Source of the DNA: Gorsachius magnificus
Taxonomy: Eukaryota; Chordata; Aves; Pelecaniformes; Ardeidae
Direction of reading: 5' to 3'
NCBI GenBank assembly: GCA_034008185.1
Contig: CM067081.1
Span: 2,108,001-2,172,000 of the forward strand
DNA: 64,000 bases
Below, in pieces: positions 48,355 to 60,571 of this stretch (position 1 is its first letter; the number at the start of each line of letters is the position of its first letter). Both the position numbers and the translations under genes were made by a program. The notes under the pieces are model-generated. The model saw nothing but the letters and a program-made list of their open reading frames with translations. It ran no database searches and had not been told where the DNA came from.

Positions 48355-48675
48355 CCCCACTCCCACGCGCGCGTTGCACACCCGCACCCCGGTTGTCCCA
48401 CCCACCCCCGCCCCTCCCGCATTCCCCCCCCCCTCGGGGGCCCCGCTGGGGGCTCCGCGCCGGGGGGGGCTCCGTGCCGATCGCCCCGCTCAGTTCAGGA
48501 AGGCGGCGGGGGCAGCGCCATGGCCGGGGCTGCTCCTTTCCCCTTCCCCGTACCCGGCTCCCGCTGCTTGGGAGCGGGGCGGGAGCGGGGCAGGAGCGGG
48601 GCAGAACCGGAGCGGGACCGCCCCCCCCGGGGCTGGGACCGCGGCTGGGACCGCCCCCCACTGGGGGCTGGGACC
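48355..48675. promoter_or_regulatory. CpG island, candidate promoter (possibly P2RY2)
   Basis: Dense CpG with repeated GGAGCGGGGC words (GC-box-like) and a CCATGG in strong context at 48520. It lies about 8 kb upstream of the P2RY2 coding exon, a suitable place for a first exon on the minus strand, but no strong donor was found; GCA/GTGAGC at about 48030 is weak. The plus-strand ATG frame (MAGAAPFPFPV...) runs into the next CR1 without a donor. Confidence 0.4.
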
Positions 48676-48679
48676 GGGA

Positions 48680-49508
48680 TCATAGAACCATAGAATCATA
48701 GAATGGTTTGGGTGGGAAGGGACCCCTAGAGGCCACCCAGCCCAACCCCCCTGCAGGAGCAGGGACACCTTGAACCACATCAGGTTGCTCACAGCCCCGG
48801 CCAACCTGGCCTGGGATGTGTCCAGGGATGGGGCCTCCACCACCTCTCTGGGCAACCCCTGCCAGGGTTTCACCACCCTCACTGGAAAGAATTGCTTCCT
48901 TAGATCCAGTCTAAACCTCCCCTGCTTCAGTTTAAAGCCATCCCCCCTTGTCCTGTCCCAGCTGGCCCTACTAAAAAGCTTGTCCCCCCCTTTCCTCTGG
49001 GCCCCCTTGAAGCCCTGAGCGGCCGCACTCAGCTCTGCCCGCAGCCTCCTCTGCTCCAGGCTGAGCACCCCCAACTCTCCCAGCCTGGCCTCAGAGCAGA
49101 GGGGCTCCAGCCCTCGGAGCATTTTAGTAGCCCTCCCCTGGCCCCGCTCCAACAGCTCCATGTCCTCCTTGTGCTGAGGGCTCCAGAGCTGGACACGGGG
49201 CTCCAGGGGAGGTCTCCCCAGATCAGAGCAGAGGGGCACAATCCCCTCCCTCACCCCGCTGGCCACGCTGCTGGGGATGCAGCCCAGGGCAGGGTTGGCT
49301 TCTGGGCTGCCAGCACCCATGGCCGGCTCATGGCCAGCTTTTCATCCCCCAGCACCCCCAAGTCCCTCTGGGCAGGGCTGCTCTCCATCCTTTCTTCCCC
49401 CAGCCTGTACTGATACCGGGGGTTACCCTGACCCAGGTGCAGGACCTTGCACTTGGCCTTGTTGACCCTCATGAGGTTCACACAGGCCCACCTCTCCAGC
49501 TTCCGGAT
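48680..49508 (-). mobile_element. CR1 LINE, about 830-bp 3' fragment
   Basis: Tail ATCATAGAACCATAGAATCA, then GGTGGGAAGGGACCCCTAGA. On the minus strand it codes for [20 protein letters not shown] and [15 protein letters not shown]. Frameshifts separate this from the following LSLEQRRLRAELSAA-coding block. It directly joins the CpG island on one side and a minisatellite on the other. Confidence 0.94.
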
Positions 49509-49519
49509 GGGAGCCCCCA

Positions 49520-50055
49520 CACCGGGGACAGGGCCACGGATGGGTTCAGGGCTGGGACCGGGGTCAGACCCCCCCCACCCCGAGGCTGGGACAGGGGCAG
49601 GAGCCCGACTGCTCCCCGCTTGCCCTCACAGTGGGGGAACCATGGATAGAACCAGGGATGGGAGTGGGGTTGGGGCTGGGACTGGGACAAGGACACCCTC
49701 CCCACTTACAGGGATGGGAGCGTGGATGGGATCAGGGCTGGAACCGGGACCAGAGAGCAACCGCTCCCCCTGCCCCCCCCCCCCACCCGGGGATGGGAAC
49801 CAGAGCTGGAACTGGGGCTGGGACAGGAGCTCTGGGGATGAGGCCATGGATGGGATCAGGGCTGGGACTGGGACAGGAGCCCCCCTCCAAGAATGGGAGC
49901 ATGGGTGGGATGGGGGCAGGAGCGCCCCCTCCAGGGATGGGGCCATGGGTGGGATGGGGGACAGGAGCCCCCCTCCAAGGATGGGAGCATGGATGGGATG
50001 GGGGCAGGAGCGCCCCCTCCAGGGATGGGGCCATGGGTGGCATCAAGGCTGGGAC
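49520..50055. repeat. G-rich minisatellite with a 44-bp core unit
   Basis: From about 49875 to 50040 units alternate between GGCAGGAGCGCCCCCTCCAG-type and GACAGGAGCCCCCCTCCAAG-type, each followed by GGATGGG(G/A)(C/G)CATGG. They form about two higher-order copies of two 44-bp subunits. Units before 49875 are diverged and longer. The long Gly/Trp/Pro frames read from it are artefacts. Confidence 0.9.
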
Positions 50056-50964
50056 CCCAGCTGGATGTGACCCACCGGGGGCTGGGGCCAGTCACCCCCA
50101 CTGCATCCAACCTCCCCCCAGGGAGCTGCATCCCCTGGAGGACTCACCTGGTGACCCCACACACACACATCCTGGGGTGCCCTGGTACCCAAACTTGCCC
50201 TGGTGGCAGAGCCCACAGTCCCACACCCAGGGTATGGAGCAGCCCCACAGGGGTAAGGGGGTCCCAGGACCAGCCCTGGAGGGGAAGAAATGCCTCTGAA
50301 CTGGGTGGATGAGCCCGGCCTGGGGCTCCTGCCATGGCCACCCTGATGTGGGACACTGTCCCACTGTGGGTGACACCTGGCTGTGCCCCATCGAGCCCAG
50401 GGCGGGTACAAACACACCTCAGGTGATGCCCTGCAGCACATCCCTCACTGCAAGCTGGCTTCATTTCCAAGGAAATTGGAGGGATGGGGGACATGAGATG
50501 GTCAAGGGACTTGGAGGCCAATTTTGGCTCTAGTTTTAGCTCTCAGGACCAGTTCCCATCAACCAGTCCATGAGCTGTCAAGTCAAAACCAGCTGCCTTG
50601 TCATGAACTCCCTGGGGTGGGGGAATTTATTTTAGAGAAGAGTAAATTTGGGGGCCTGATTCATTGCAGCTTCTCCTGTTCCACTCTCATTTTCCTGGGA
50701 GTCATGTGCCGGCGAAACGCTTCTTCCTTGGGGATACAGGTAAACCCTTGGAAAAGGGGGTGCTTCACCTCTTGCATCCCAGCGTTGGGACTTTTCACCC
50801 GGGGAAGAGATTGCTGGAGCCAGGAGGATGTGACGGAAGGTTTGCTCCTTGCTGTGTCTTCTGTGAACTGCTGGGGGCTGGATTTGACCACAAATGGGGG
50901 TCCAGCTCCTGCAGAGGGTAGCAGACCTGCCAAAATCCCTCTGCTGGGATGCAAAACGTCTACA
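50056..50964. other. Unique sequence, no gene recognised
   Basis: A minus-strand CACCAG/GTGAGT at 50147 is a perfect donor consensus and might end a 5' UTR exon of P2RY2. There is no other support. Confidence 0.3.
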
Positions 50965-51400
50965 GAAACGTGAGGGTAAACTGGACCATACTGTGGGAGG
51001 GAAGTCCTTCAAGGCTCCTACATTTCTAGGCAATACGTTGAGTTTGGGTGCTGTGGGTCTGAGCTGGGGGTTTGCATCCCTCATGTCCCCCAAACACCCA
51101 ATGGAGATGCTCTGGAGTCTGTCTCTGTTCAGCACCAGCATGACATTGCCTCTCAAGTAGGTGCAGAAAGCTTTGGAGGACGACCACTGGCTTCATAGCC
51201 TGCCCTAAATTTCTGTGAAATACATTGAGTTTGGGTGCTGTGGGTGTGAACTGGGTGGTTGTGTCCCCCATATCTCCCCAACACCCTACAGAGACGCTCT
51301 GAGGTCTGTCCCCACTGAGTCCTGGCACAACACAGCCTCCCAAGAAGCTGCAGGAAGCTATGGAGGGCCACCACCGTCTTTGTAGCCTGTCCTCTCCCTA
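50965..51400. repeat. Tandem duplication, 187-bp period, two copies plus a partial third
   Basis: TTGAGTTTGGGTGCTGTGGG occurs at 51038 and 51225. Downstream text (CCCCCAAACACC / CCCCAACACCC, TCTGGAGTCTGTC / TCTGAGGTCTGTC, GCAGAAAGCTTTGGAGG / GCAGGAAGCTATGGAGG) repeats in register. The period is not a multiple of three and the frames shift, so coding use is unlikely. Confidence 0.85.
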
Positions 51401-54400
51401 TGGATGATTGATGCCCAAGTGAAGCAGTGGCCAGGTTCAACCCTACTTCCCCAGTGGGGCTCACTCACCTGGGCTGAAAAACCTTCAGATTTGGGGGGGC
51501 TGGAGGGTTTCTGGGCAGGAATCCTGTGCAGGTGGCCCCATTGTTTTCCACCACCATGAGCACAGAGCTGAGCCCCAGGGCTCCTCCGTGTATTCTCCAT
51601 CTGCGTCCGTGGGCGTAAGCCAGATCCTCCTGCTCCTTCTGCAGCTGGATCTGATTTCACATGGGGGCTTCTTGGGACACCTGGATATGGCCGGGGGGGG
51701 GACCCTAAAGCCCCCGAGGGAGGAGGGGAAGTCCACCAATGCCAGCTATTATTCAAAAGCAGAAAGTGGCAGCTGGCTAAGGAGGCATTAGCCGGTGCAA
51801 AGAGGATACGAACGTCTGGCATGGAAACGGTGCTGCGGAGATCTGGCTGACAGGTCTCCATGCCAGAAAATGACAACAACAAAAAGCCTGTTTCCTTCTT
51901 CTGATGTAATTTGTTTGAGGAGGAAAAACAATACATCACGTCGCAGCTATTTGGGGCTGATAAGGGAGGAAGGACAAGTTTGTTGCCTGCACAAAGGAAG
52001 GGAGATGCCTGGGAAGAGCTGTTGAGTGAGGCTCAGGCCGGTGAAGCTGCCTAGCAGTGTCCTGCTGGGATGCCAGCATGGGGCCGAGTTAAGCTCATCT
52101 CTCGGGGATTTGGAAACACTTCTTGGGCAAGGGTTGGGTTAACCGGACCATAGCACCCTGGTTTCATCCTCCAAATCCTTCACCCTGGCTCCCTCCAAAG
52201 GAGGGATGATGTCCAGAGGTGATGGAAGGAGATGTGGATGCTGTCCAGGGATTTGTTGTCTGTTCTTGCATGAGCTTTGGCCCATGGGGCGATCGCTGCT
52301 GCTCAGCAGCCCTTGCCTGGCGCCGTCTCCCCCCGCCTGATCCTCCGAGGTCTGAACACCCGCAGCTCTTCCACCGCAAGACAAAGCCAAACAACTCAAG
52401 ACAAGAGGCAGGCGGCTTTTTCATGTCAAGGGGTGATTAATTACGGCCACAACTGGCTGAGAGGTTTGGTTGGCGGCTCGTTGCTGGATGCTTCAACAAG
52501 CAAGAGGAGATGTTTTTTTAAAAGCCTGTTTGGAGCAGGGGAGCGGTCCCCTGGAGAGTCCTCTTCCCATCAGACCTTTTTCAGGCCTGGTTGAAGTCCC
52601 AGCAGCTTCCAGCAGGCAGGAGCTTGCCAGCTTGACTGCCCACTGCAAGGAAAAGCCTTTCCTTCCCCTTCTTTTGCATTTTCTCACCTTTCTCCACTCA
52701 TTTGGGTGCGAGGGAGATGGGAGGAGGGTTGTTACCTCTGATGTCCACCCTAACCCACCTTCCTCATTTCCATCCTTCATGCAGGTGATGGTCACCCATT
52801 GCCCAGGGGACCAAACCCAAGAGCCTCCCTCCCCCCAGATCTCCATTTCCCAGCTCCAAAGCTGCTCAAACAAGCCAAAGAAAGAGGCAGATGTTTTAAA
52901 TCCAGTTGAGAAGCGGATGATTTGTGCAGCTGCAGTGCAGGAGACGGAGGCGAGCGGCGATACCCGTTCGAGCCGAGCTGGAAAGCAGCCCCACGTTTCC
53001 TTTCACGGTTTCATTTTTCCACTGTTTTGGCAGTGATGCAGGTTTCTAAGACGCTTTCAAAACATTTTCATGTTGTCTAGTGGGGAGGAATGCGATACAG
53101 AAATGGGAGGACCGGGAAGGTCAGGGTGGCCACAGCAGAGCCCTGTGCTGCACCCATGGGTGCAGCTTAAACCTGCAGCGTGGGCAGGGGGACACAGGCA
53201 GAAGTGCTTGAGACAAGCTGGGATGTACCAGATCTCTTTTTCTTGCTTTTTTTTGAAAGCCTTAGTGGAATAAAGGAGGAAAGTTTGCAGACGTGGCTTA
53301 GGTTGAACCTGCAGACCTGCGTTGTGTTTGTCAGTGGGGGAGGAAAGGGTCCTGAACGCTCATTTAAATCTATGCAAGTGCAAGCTGATCCACACTGGCC
53401 ATGGGCATTTGATCACTTCTCGTGGTCTCTTGGCTGGTAAGACATTCATCCACCTAACTGGGAGGCTGAAATGTGCCCTGTGTGACTGACGGGGCAAGCA
53501 GGAGGGACATCCCGTGGGAGCAGATTTGACTTTGCAGCTTCCCAGGGTGGTTGCAATTTCCCTCCAGGATGCTTTGCTTCAGGACCATGAGCAACTTTTA
53601 AGGATATGTAAGAGGCAACCAAACCCAATCCAGCTGGAGGATGAAGCGTCTGTTCACGGTGGTGAACACCAATGGGGTGTGCAGGGGGTGAGGTCGGGTG
53701 GGGTTGGTACCCACTGGGTGCTTTGGAGGCCTTGGAGGACCTTCCCAGAAGCCAACCAAGCTCCAAAGGAGGGTTAATTAGAGAGAGGAGTGTTGGAGGT
53801 GGGAGTTGGGACTGGAAAAGCCCCATGAGTCAGTCCCTGTGTCCATCCATCACACACACGTATGAATATCCTGCCATCCCCGAGGCTGATGGCATTTAGG
53901 GGAGCAGCACCCAAGAGCCACAACCACGGTGGTGGGTGCTGAGCACAGAAAGGCACCCTCCACCCTTTTTCCACTCATCCCTGCAACGAGAACCAATAAA
54001 TGGGTGCAGATGGGGCACAGGGGACCTTCGCTGTCCAGGGCTGGTACAGCCTGGGGAAGGGGGCACTTGGAGGAGACCTGATGCACATGGATGCTCGCTG
54101 GAGCAAGCAGACGGGGGTAGCAAGATTGATCTTTTCCACGTTGCTTCAGTGCAAAGAGGGCTTTGCTCTGCAGCTTTAGCCATCTGGGTGTCTATTTTTT
54201 ATTCTTCAGCAGTGGTTGGGGGTTTTTTTTTGAGCCTGGTTTTTCGTTTCCTCCCCAACAAGTGCACGTGATGCCCCAGCCCTCCTCCTCCAACGACCAT
54301 GGGGCTTCAGAGCAGGAGGGCGATGGAGGTGCCAGGCTTCGAGCTCCTCACTTTTCCTGCAAGCTCCTACATAATCCCAGCATTTTTGGTGGCATTTGCA

Positions 54401-57400
54401 AACTCCAAAGCGCATCCCCTTTTTTAGGAGGATGCTTGCAGAGAGCGATTCGGGTTCTGCCATGACCTCCCAGGCGGCAGGAGCCCAGGTCCCGAAGCAC
54501 AAGGATCCCTTTGTGGCTGACAGTGTTGCTTCTATAAAGACCTAAAATAAACACCACGCACCGGGGCAGGCGTGTTAAAATTAGCCCGTCGGCTTGGGCT
54601 ACGTGTGCTGCGGGCAGCGCAGGCTGGTTCCCAGCATGTGCGCCGTGGTGGCGGACGTGGTTTTGCGCCGCAGCCGGTGAAAGGAGGGAGGGAGGGAGGG
54701 GGGGTCACAACGATGCTGCAGGATGGTGGGGTCAGCCTTCCTCCCCAGTGGGTGTCATCCTCGGCTCTGCCACTGCTGACCCCACCAATGGCTTTCTTAG
54801 AAGTGGAGATGCTGAGTTATCTGCCAAATTAGACGAAGCTCTTTGCCGCTTCCTTTTCAGCATCTTCCCCTGGGACTGGCCAAAAAAATAGTAAATAAGA
54901 CCGAAAATTAAAAATAAAACCACAAGGTCTTATTCAAGAGCTGGGGTTTGGGAGTTTTGAGTAAGTTGCAACAACGTGAGGTGTTGGAAGAGGCGGCCAG
55001 GAGGAGAGGTGTTGCCCTGAGCATGGTTGGTGCTGCTGGAAGAGGTCGTGCACTGATTCTGGTGTCCAAGAGAGCAGGTAAGCACATGGCTTGAAACCAA
55101 ATTTTCCTAAAAGCAGCAGCAGTAATGGTCTAAGCCTAAAATAGTGCTTGGGGAGATGCTTCCCTGAAAAAGTCTCATTTCTCTATTTGCAGAGTTGGTG
55201 AAGAGTCGGGCAGGCATGGGCCCAGCCATGCATGGACCCCCTGTAGCAACGTGGTGGGACACAGTGGGCATGGGCAGCTGGATTGTGGGGTCCAGTTGCC
55301 CCCCAGGTTTTGTGGGGTCACTGCTCAACTGACCTGCCAGCAGCTCAGCCTGAAGCACGGCCTGGCACCACGGCAGATTTTGCTCTGGCTCCTCCTGCCA
55401 GAGGTTGGTTTATGGGATGGGGTGGCAGGAACCCCCATAGCATCCCATGTCCCCCATTTTTTACCTGTTCCTCATGAAGGACCCAGCAGACAAGAGCCAC
55501 AGAGATGCTCAAGAGCAACTTCCCATTGGTGGTGGGGGAAAAGCCATTTTACTGTAGTTTTCTGGGTCATTTATTCTTGCTCTCGCTCCCAGCAGCGAGA
55601 CCACAGGGACCAGTGCAGGGTCCCTCCCTGGAATCCCTTTGTTCCAAAAAACCCCCACTTGTTCTCAATATGGGGCTTTTGAATCCATTTCCTTCCCCTC
55701 CTGCTCCAAAACAATCTTTACATCCTCAGGGTGATTCATGCTGAGACGACCCAGGGTATGGTGCTGGAAGGGCAGCTGGACGCGTGGACCCCAGAAAGCC
55801 ACTGCTCCCTGTGGATGCCACATGGTAGGGGATGCTCCTTATCCAGCTCAGCCCAGAAAACGAGAGATTTGCTCAGCCCCAGACTGCCCAGGCAGGGCTG
55901 GGAGAGCACGCGCACAAGTGATGCCAGGATGAGTGCAGCCCATCCATGGCCCCTTGGCGGTGTCCATCAAAATTAACATTTCACATGAGTGAAAGAACCC
56001 CACCGAGTCCCTCTTTAGACCCCAAACCCTATGTGAGGAGCAGGTGAGGATGGGGAGCATCACACCTTCACAATACTACAACCACCCTCCTCGGGGACCC
56101 ATCCTGCTTTGGAAGAAGGTTGGTGGCATCTTCCTGCACCCAAGGCATCCCTTAGCAGCTTCCCCATGGATACAAACCCCATTTGAAGCAGACCAACATT
56201 AAGTCTGCTTCAATTCTCAATAAAAGCCTCCCTGCAGAGGATGGATGCAACTCAGCTACTCCATCTAAGCCCCCTCCTATCAACAAGATTAATTTTCTTG
56301 CATTTTTCCATGTTTTCTCACTTAAAACACCAATTAAACCCAAAACTAGGCTCACAAAGCCAACCTTGTGGAGCACAGAGCTCTGCGACCCGCACCTACT
56401 TCCCTGGCTATGGCCATGGAGTGGGGTCAGAGCAATTGGGGAGATGGGAAATTGGGCCCACATGGATTTCTCCAGAGGAAATGCAGGCTGATGGTTGGGT
56501 GCCCCATCATGGATATGTATTTTTTTTTAACCGCCAACTAGGAGAGATAGGACGCACTTGCTTTCCCATGCCCACCCCGCGATAACCCACCCCCAAGGAG
56601 GGAGACCAGCCCAAAGGCTCGCTCCCAACTGGTGTCCTTGGCAGGAGTCCAATATTGTTATCTAGGGCCTGGCTGGTGTTTCTTATTTGGATCTTAGCCA
56701 CCACAGTTAAAATAACTCTCCCACCACTCCCAGCATTTAAAGGTCACGTTCCAGGGATTAATCTGGAGTCTCTCAGGCCAGCTCCTTGGCTTTGGATCAC
56801 TGATGGGACCAGAGCAAGAGCATCATGGTGGTGGGTACATGCCCCCAGTGCTGGAGATCCCCTGTCCGGGAGCAGGCTTGTCACCAGCACCAGGTTCACT
56901 GTCCTCCTTTTAAATCTGCTTCTAGCCTTTGGCCGAGCAATCTCGGGAAGTCCAGATTTACAAAACAATCTTTGGAGGCAATAGTGTTTGTTTGACGGAC
57001 TTGTACAGTTGGTCCTGTGCTTGGGTTTTGCCCAGACAAGTCCTGGAATCAAAGGAACGGGTTTCCAAGCCAAATACCAGTGGAGAGCAATTGAGTGCTC
57101 AATGAAGTGGGTGTTGGTTAGGCCATCTCTAAATGAAAAGACAAATTGTGCCTAAGGAGCAGAGGACATGTAGGCAAGGAGAGAGGGAAGGGGAAGAGAA
57201 ATGATGATGCTGTTATCCCCAAGGAAAGAGAGAGACAGCTGACAGTCTGTGATGCAGAAGATGGGGGAGGAAGGAGACTGGGACCTGTTGTGTGTCCTCT
57301 GCAAAGAGACACAAACCTTTATAACAGCGTCATTTTTTTAGCTGGGACGACCAAACTTGTGGCATCCAAATTTGCAAGCAGCAGCCTGGGACACACTTTA

Positions 57401-57600
57401 ACTAGAAGAGCTCCCTCCCTGTGTCCCCCAGGGCACCTCCTGGTGCCAGTTGGGCTTTCCCAGGAGAGGTGATTGTGGTGGTCCTTGGGATTGCTGCCTT
57501 CACTCTTTTCCCATGATGCAGGCCAAGGAGACTGGCTTGAGTGTGTCTCGAGCATCACGGCAACACTGCTGACATCACCACCACTGATATTTCTGGTGGA
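51401..57600. other. About 6 kb of unique sequence, no gene recognised
   Basis: No CR1, LTR or family domain. Open frames occur on both strands over the same bases, without splice borders I could trust. A minus-strand CCCAG/GTGAGT donor-like site stands at 51468. Confidence 0.4.
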
Positions 57601-57782
57601 GTAGAAGGGAAAATTGCTCCACCATGAGCAGGTTGTGCAACCTCCGTCCTTGGGGGTCTTCAAGACCCAATTGAATAAAGCCCTGCACAACCTAGTCTGA
57701 CCCCAGAGCTGCCCCTGCCATGACGAGGAGGTTGGACTGGAGACCTCCTGAGGTCCCTTCCAACCTGAGTTATCCTGTCATC
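57601..57782 (+). mobile_element. Old diverged CR1 3' fragment
   Basis: GTCTTCAAGACCCAATTGAA, GAGGAGGTTGGACTGGAGAC and GTCCCTTCCAACCTGAGTTA match an older CR1 3' end. The octamer tail is reduced to ATCCTGTCATCC. Confidence 0.85.
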
Positions 57783-58000
57783 CTCTGGGCAGGGGATCCC
57801 AGCAGAGTGGGGTCAGGTTTAAGGTGCCAACACATGCCAGTGATTGAGCAGCAGGGTGGCCTGGTCCATCATGGCTCCACTACGCTGAGCCCTAAGTCTC
57901 TGTCTCAAACTGGGTGTGTGCCAGGGATTTTTGCTGGGACCAGTAAACAACCAGGTCCACTTTTTCTAGCTGCTCCCTGAATTTCACCCTGCAACCTTTA

Positions 58001-58057
58001 ACAGTTGGACTGGATGATCTTCAAGGTCTTATGCAATATAAACAATTCTATGATTTT
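58001..58057 (+). mobile_element. CR1 tail fragment
   Basis: AGTTGGACTGGATGATCTTC, AAGGTCTTATGCAATATAAA and CAATTCTATGATTTT: the last 55 bases of a diverged CR1. Confidence 0.75.
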
Positions 58058-58537
58058 AACTTCTCATGAAAGCCAGTAACTAGTGCTTGGGTTGATCTCT
58101 GCTGGAAAAGCATTGTGTCATTTGTTAGAGACATCCATGGGGAGACCCCGCTGCCTCTTGCCAAGATGGTCCTTTCATTTAACACTGCTTCCCCACAGTC
58201 TCTGCCCTATGTATTAACTTTTTGTGCCTTATTTAATACGAGTATGTGGCTGGCTTAGACATCTAGTGACCAAAGGGCCCTTGGACAAATGACATAGGGC
58301 CTTGTGCCATGCAAGCCAGGTCTTGATCTTCCTTTTAGCAATTTGGGCAGGACTTTTTGGAAAGGAGAAGCTGAGCTGGCCTTTTCTGGGCCGCAGAGTG
58401 AATGGGTGGAGGGTGGTCACCAGCAAACACTTCCCAGGCTGTTTCAAGTCAAAAGAAAAGCCCTGGGCTTACAGGGAGAGATGGGCCACGCACAAGGTAC
58501 CCGTGGAAAGTAGATGATGGCTTTGCTTCCTTTCAAG

Positions 58538-58760
58538 ATTTTTCCCACCCATCGTAGTGCAGCTTGGACAGGCACTGGGGCACAGTGTGCGGTTCACGCA
58601 TTGGCTGGTTGAAGGACACCCTGGACGTGGTCTGGACCATGAACCCCCCATTACCCTCAAGCTGGTAGCTGTCATTAAAATTGAACCACAGACTCATGTA
58701 GAAACAACTGACTGCCTCCTCGTCACCGGGATCTACCTCTTCCTGGTCAGAAAACCCCAC
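58538..58760. other. Protein-like open block, strand undecided
   Basis: Open on both strands. Minus frame (58533-58760): aromatic-rich, with SLWFNFNDSYQLEGNGGF and QCLSKLHYDGW, after a GGGTTTTCTGACCAG acceptor-like sequence. Plus frame: hydrophobic end, after a strong acceptor (TTGCTTCCTTTCAAG, exon from 58538) and ending in TAA at 58782-58784. No family recognised. It could be an exon of an unknown gene or chance. Confidence 0.3.
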
Positions 58761-59304
58761 GAGGAAGACCTTTCCTTTAGCTAAGTGCTTGCAGGTGTTT
58801 CCTGGTGGTTCCAGGCGTGCAGACTGGCCAGGTTCTCCTTTTCAATGCGTCATTCATGGGGTGGCCATGGAAAAGCCTTGGAATGGGCTTGGAGCCACAG
58901 CAAGGACCCTCGGGGCTCTATGCTTTTCAGAATAAATAGACTATCTGATAAGAAAAACCCCAGAAATAGATATTTTCTAGGGCAGGTATTTGCAAGGGAA
59001 GTGGATGGAGATTCATCTTCAGATAGACAGCCACCAGGGAGAGGGATTGCCTCTCCCTTGTTCCTCCACTTTCCGCAGGAGTTAGTCATTCACCTTCCTG
59101 TGGCAGGAGGAAACCCTCCTGCTCCATGGAGCCCTACAGATTGGCTCTCCACCGACCTTCCCTTTGTAGCGAGGCAGCTATTTTGGGATACAATGCCCTG
59201 CTTCTTCCCATGTCCCCCGGGGCCAACAGCATGGGCTGGGGAATCCCTGGCAGGGTGGTGACCCTCCGTACCGCTCCGGCTCCATGCTCCATATCCCACC
59301 ACAG

Positions 59305-59442
59305 CTATGGGGTGACGGCAACAGCTTGGACCAGTGGAAAAAGCTGATGGGCAACTCCAGGCAAGGCTCACTGCTCGTGCTAACCCACTCGGCAGAGCCC
59401 TTGAGCCCAGGGCAACCTCTGTATGTCCCCACAAAGACCAGG
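59305..59442 (+). other. Candidate coding exon A of an unrecognised gene
   Basis: 138 bp open frame (46 codons, phase 0 at both ends) between ATCCCACCACAG and AGG/GTGAGG. It begins LWGDGNSLDQWKKLMGNSRQ and ends YVPTKTR. Composition is protein-like rather than simple-sequence. No family recognised; the border motifs alone do not prove splicing. Confidence 0.35.
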
Positions 59443-59869
59443 GTGAGGGATCTGTGGTCATCTTCCATGGGCCATGTGAAGGCGGGACATGGCCATCTCA
59501 CGCCCACGTGGTTTTAGGGCATCTGGGGGACCTACTGCCAGACTGATGGGTGTTCCCTGCTCTGAAATTCAGGTCCCAAAATAACCCTAAAACCCAGCTG
59601 GGCAGCATGACAGGGGTGAAGGGGCAGGAGTTTGGGACCAGCCTCCCCAGAAACCAGGACACGAGCTCTGCACGAAGCTTTCACCTCCTCCAAGATGCCC
59701 ATGAACTCTGTAATGGATGGAGAGCAGCACCACGGGTGGAGGGATTGCTCAGGAGGAAGGTGTCTGTGCTCTGGGACTCAGGGCTGGGGCAGCCAACGAC
59801 ATCCTCGGTCCTGTCATCATGTCTATGCATGCTCGCTGGCCACACTGGTTGCTCACCACCAGGGAAAGC

Positions 59870-59900
59870 CCCTGCCTCAGTTTCCCCATCTGCTAAAGGT
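59870..59900 (-). repeat. Short MIR-like remnant
   Basis: GCCTCAGTTTCCCCATCTGC followed by TAAAGG matches the reverse MIR core (CCTCATCTGTAAAATGG). Confidence 0.4.
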
Positions 59901-60078
59901 GAGTATGGAGCAAGTATTACACCTCCACACCTCCTCAAGAGCCTAAACCAAACCCATGCCAGTGGAACGCAGTGGAATGATTGACTTGCCTTTGCTCATA
60001 CCTCATTATTTTCCCATTGTTTACAACAGCCAGGGAATCATTTTGCACATTAATCACATTTTGTTGTCTCGGTTTCAG

Positions 60079-60260
60079 CTTTGGGGGCTCATCCCCACTT
60101 TTGAGGACCAACCAAAGAAATGGGGTGACAGCAGCAGGACCGAGGCTCTGGTCCAGACTGGGTCCCACCATCGTTTCCGCTGTGAGCCCTGGGAGATGCT
60201 CTATGGGGAAGATGGAGCTGCTGATGACCGCATCTCCCTGTTCCACTCCACCAAGAGGCG
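60079..60260 (+). other. Candidate coding exon B of an unrecognised gene
   Basis: 182 bp, open from a TTTTGTTGTCTCGGTTTCAG acceptor to a GCG/GTGAGG donor: 60 codons plus two bases. It encodes LWGLIPTFEDQPKKWGDSS at the start, FRCEPWEMLYGEDG in the middle and ISLFHSTKR at the end. Codon choice is typical of avian coding sequence. Its start phase fits exon A and its end phase fits block C (60572-60629). Family not recognised. Confidence 0.4.
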
Positions 60261-60571
60261 GTGAGGCCCCAAGGGATGGTGGGCACCTCGGAGCAGGTGG
60301 AGGGGCTTTCTCCATGGAAGTGGGTGCAGTTCTCCAAAGGACCTCTGAGGGATATATCAAATGAGAAATTTCTTGGCCTCAGAGTCCATTGGCTACAGAG
60401 GAAGTCAACTTGTTGCCAGGGGGAGGAAATGAGACATCACTTGGCTTTTGGTAGAGAAAACAAAAAGCCGAGTGAATGCTGGGCAGCCACGTCATGGACA
60501 GAGCAGGGGGTCCCCGGATGCTCAGGGTGGGGGCATGCCCATGTCCTCCATCCCTGCTTCCCTGTTAGCAG

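Noticed and set aside
48520..48690. Plus-strand first coding exon starting at the CCATGG in the CpG island
   Set aside because: No donor before the following CR1, and the reading is Gly/Arg/Pro-rich low complexity.
48490..49320. 276-residue minus frame
   Set aside because: CR1 coding remnant joined by chance to the GC-rich island.
49447..50299. Gly/Trp/Asp/Pro-rich frames that look like a repeat protein
   Set aside because: Translation of a 44-bp minisatellite; all three frames stay open.
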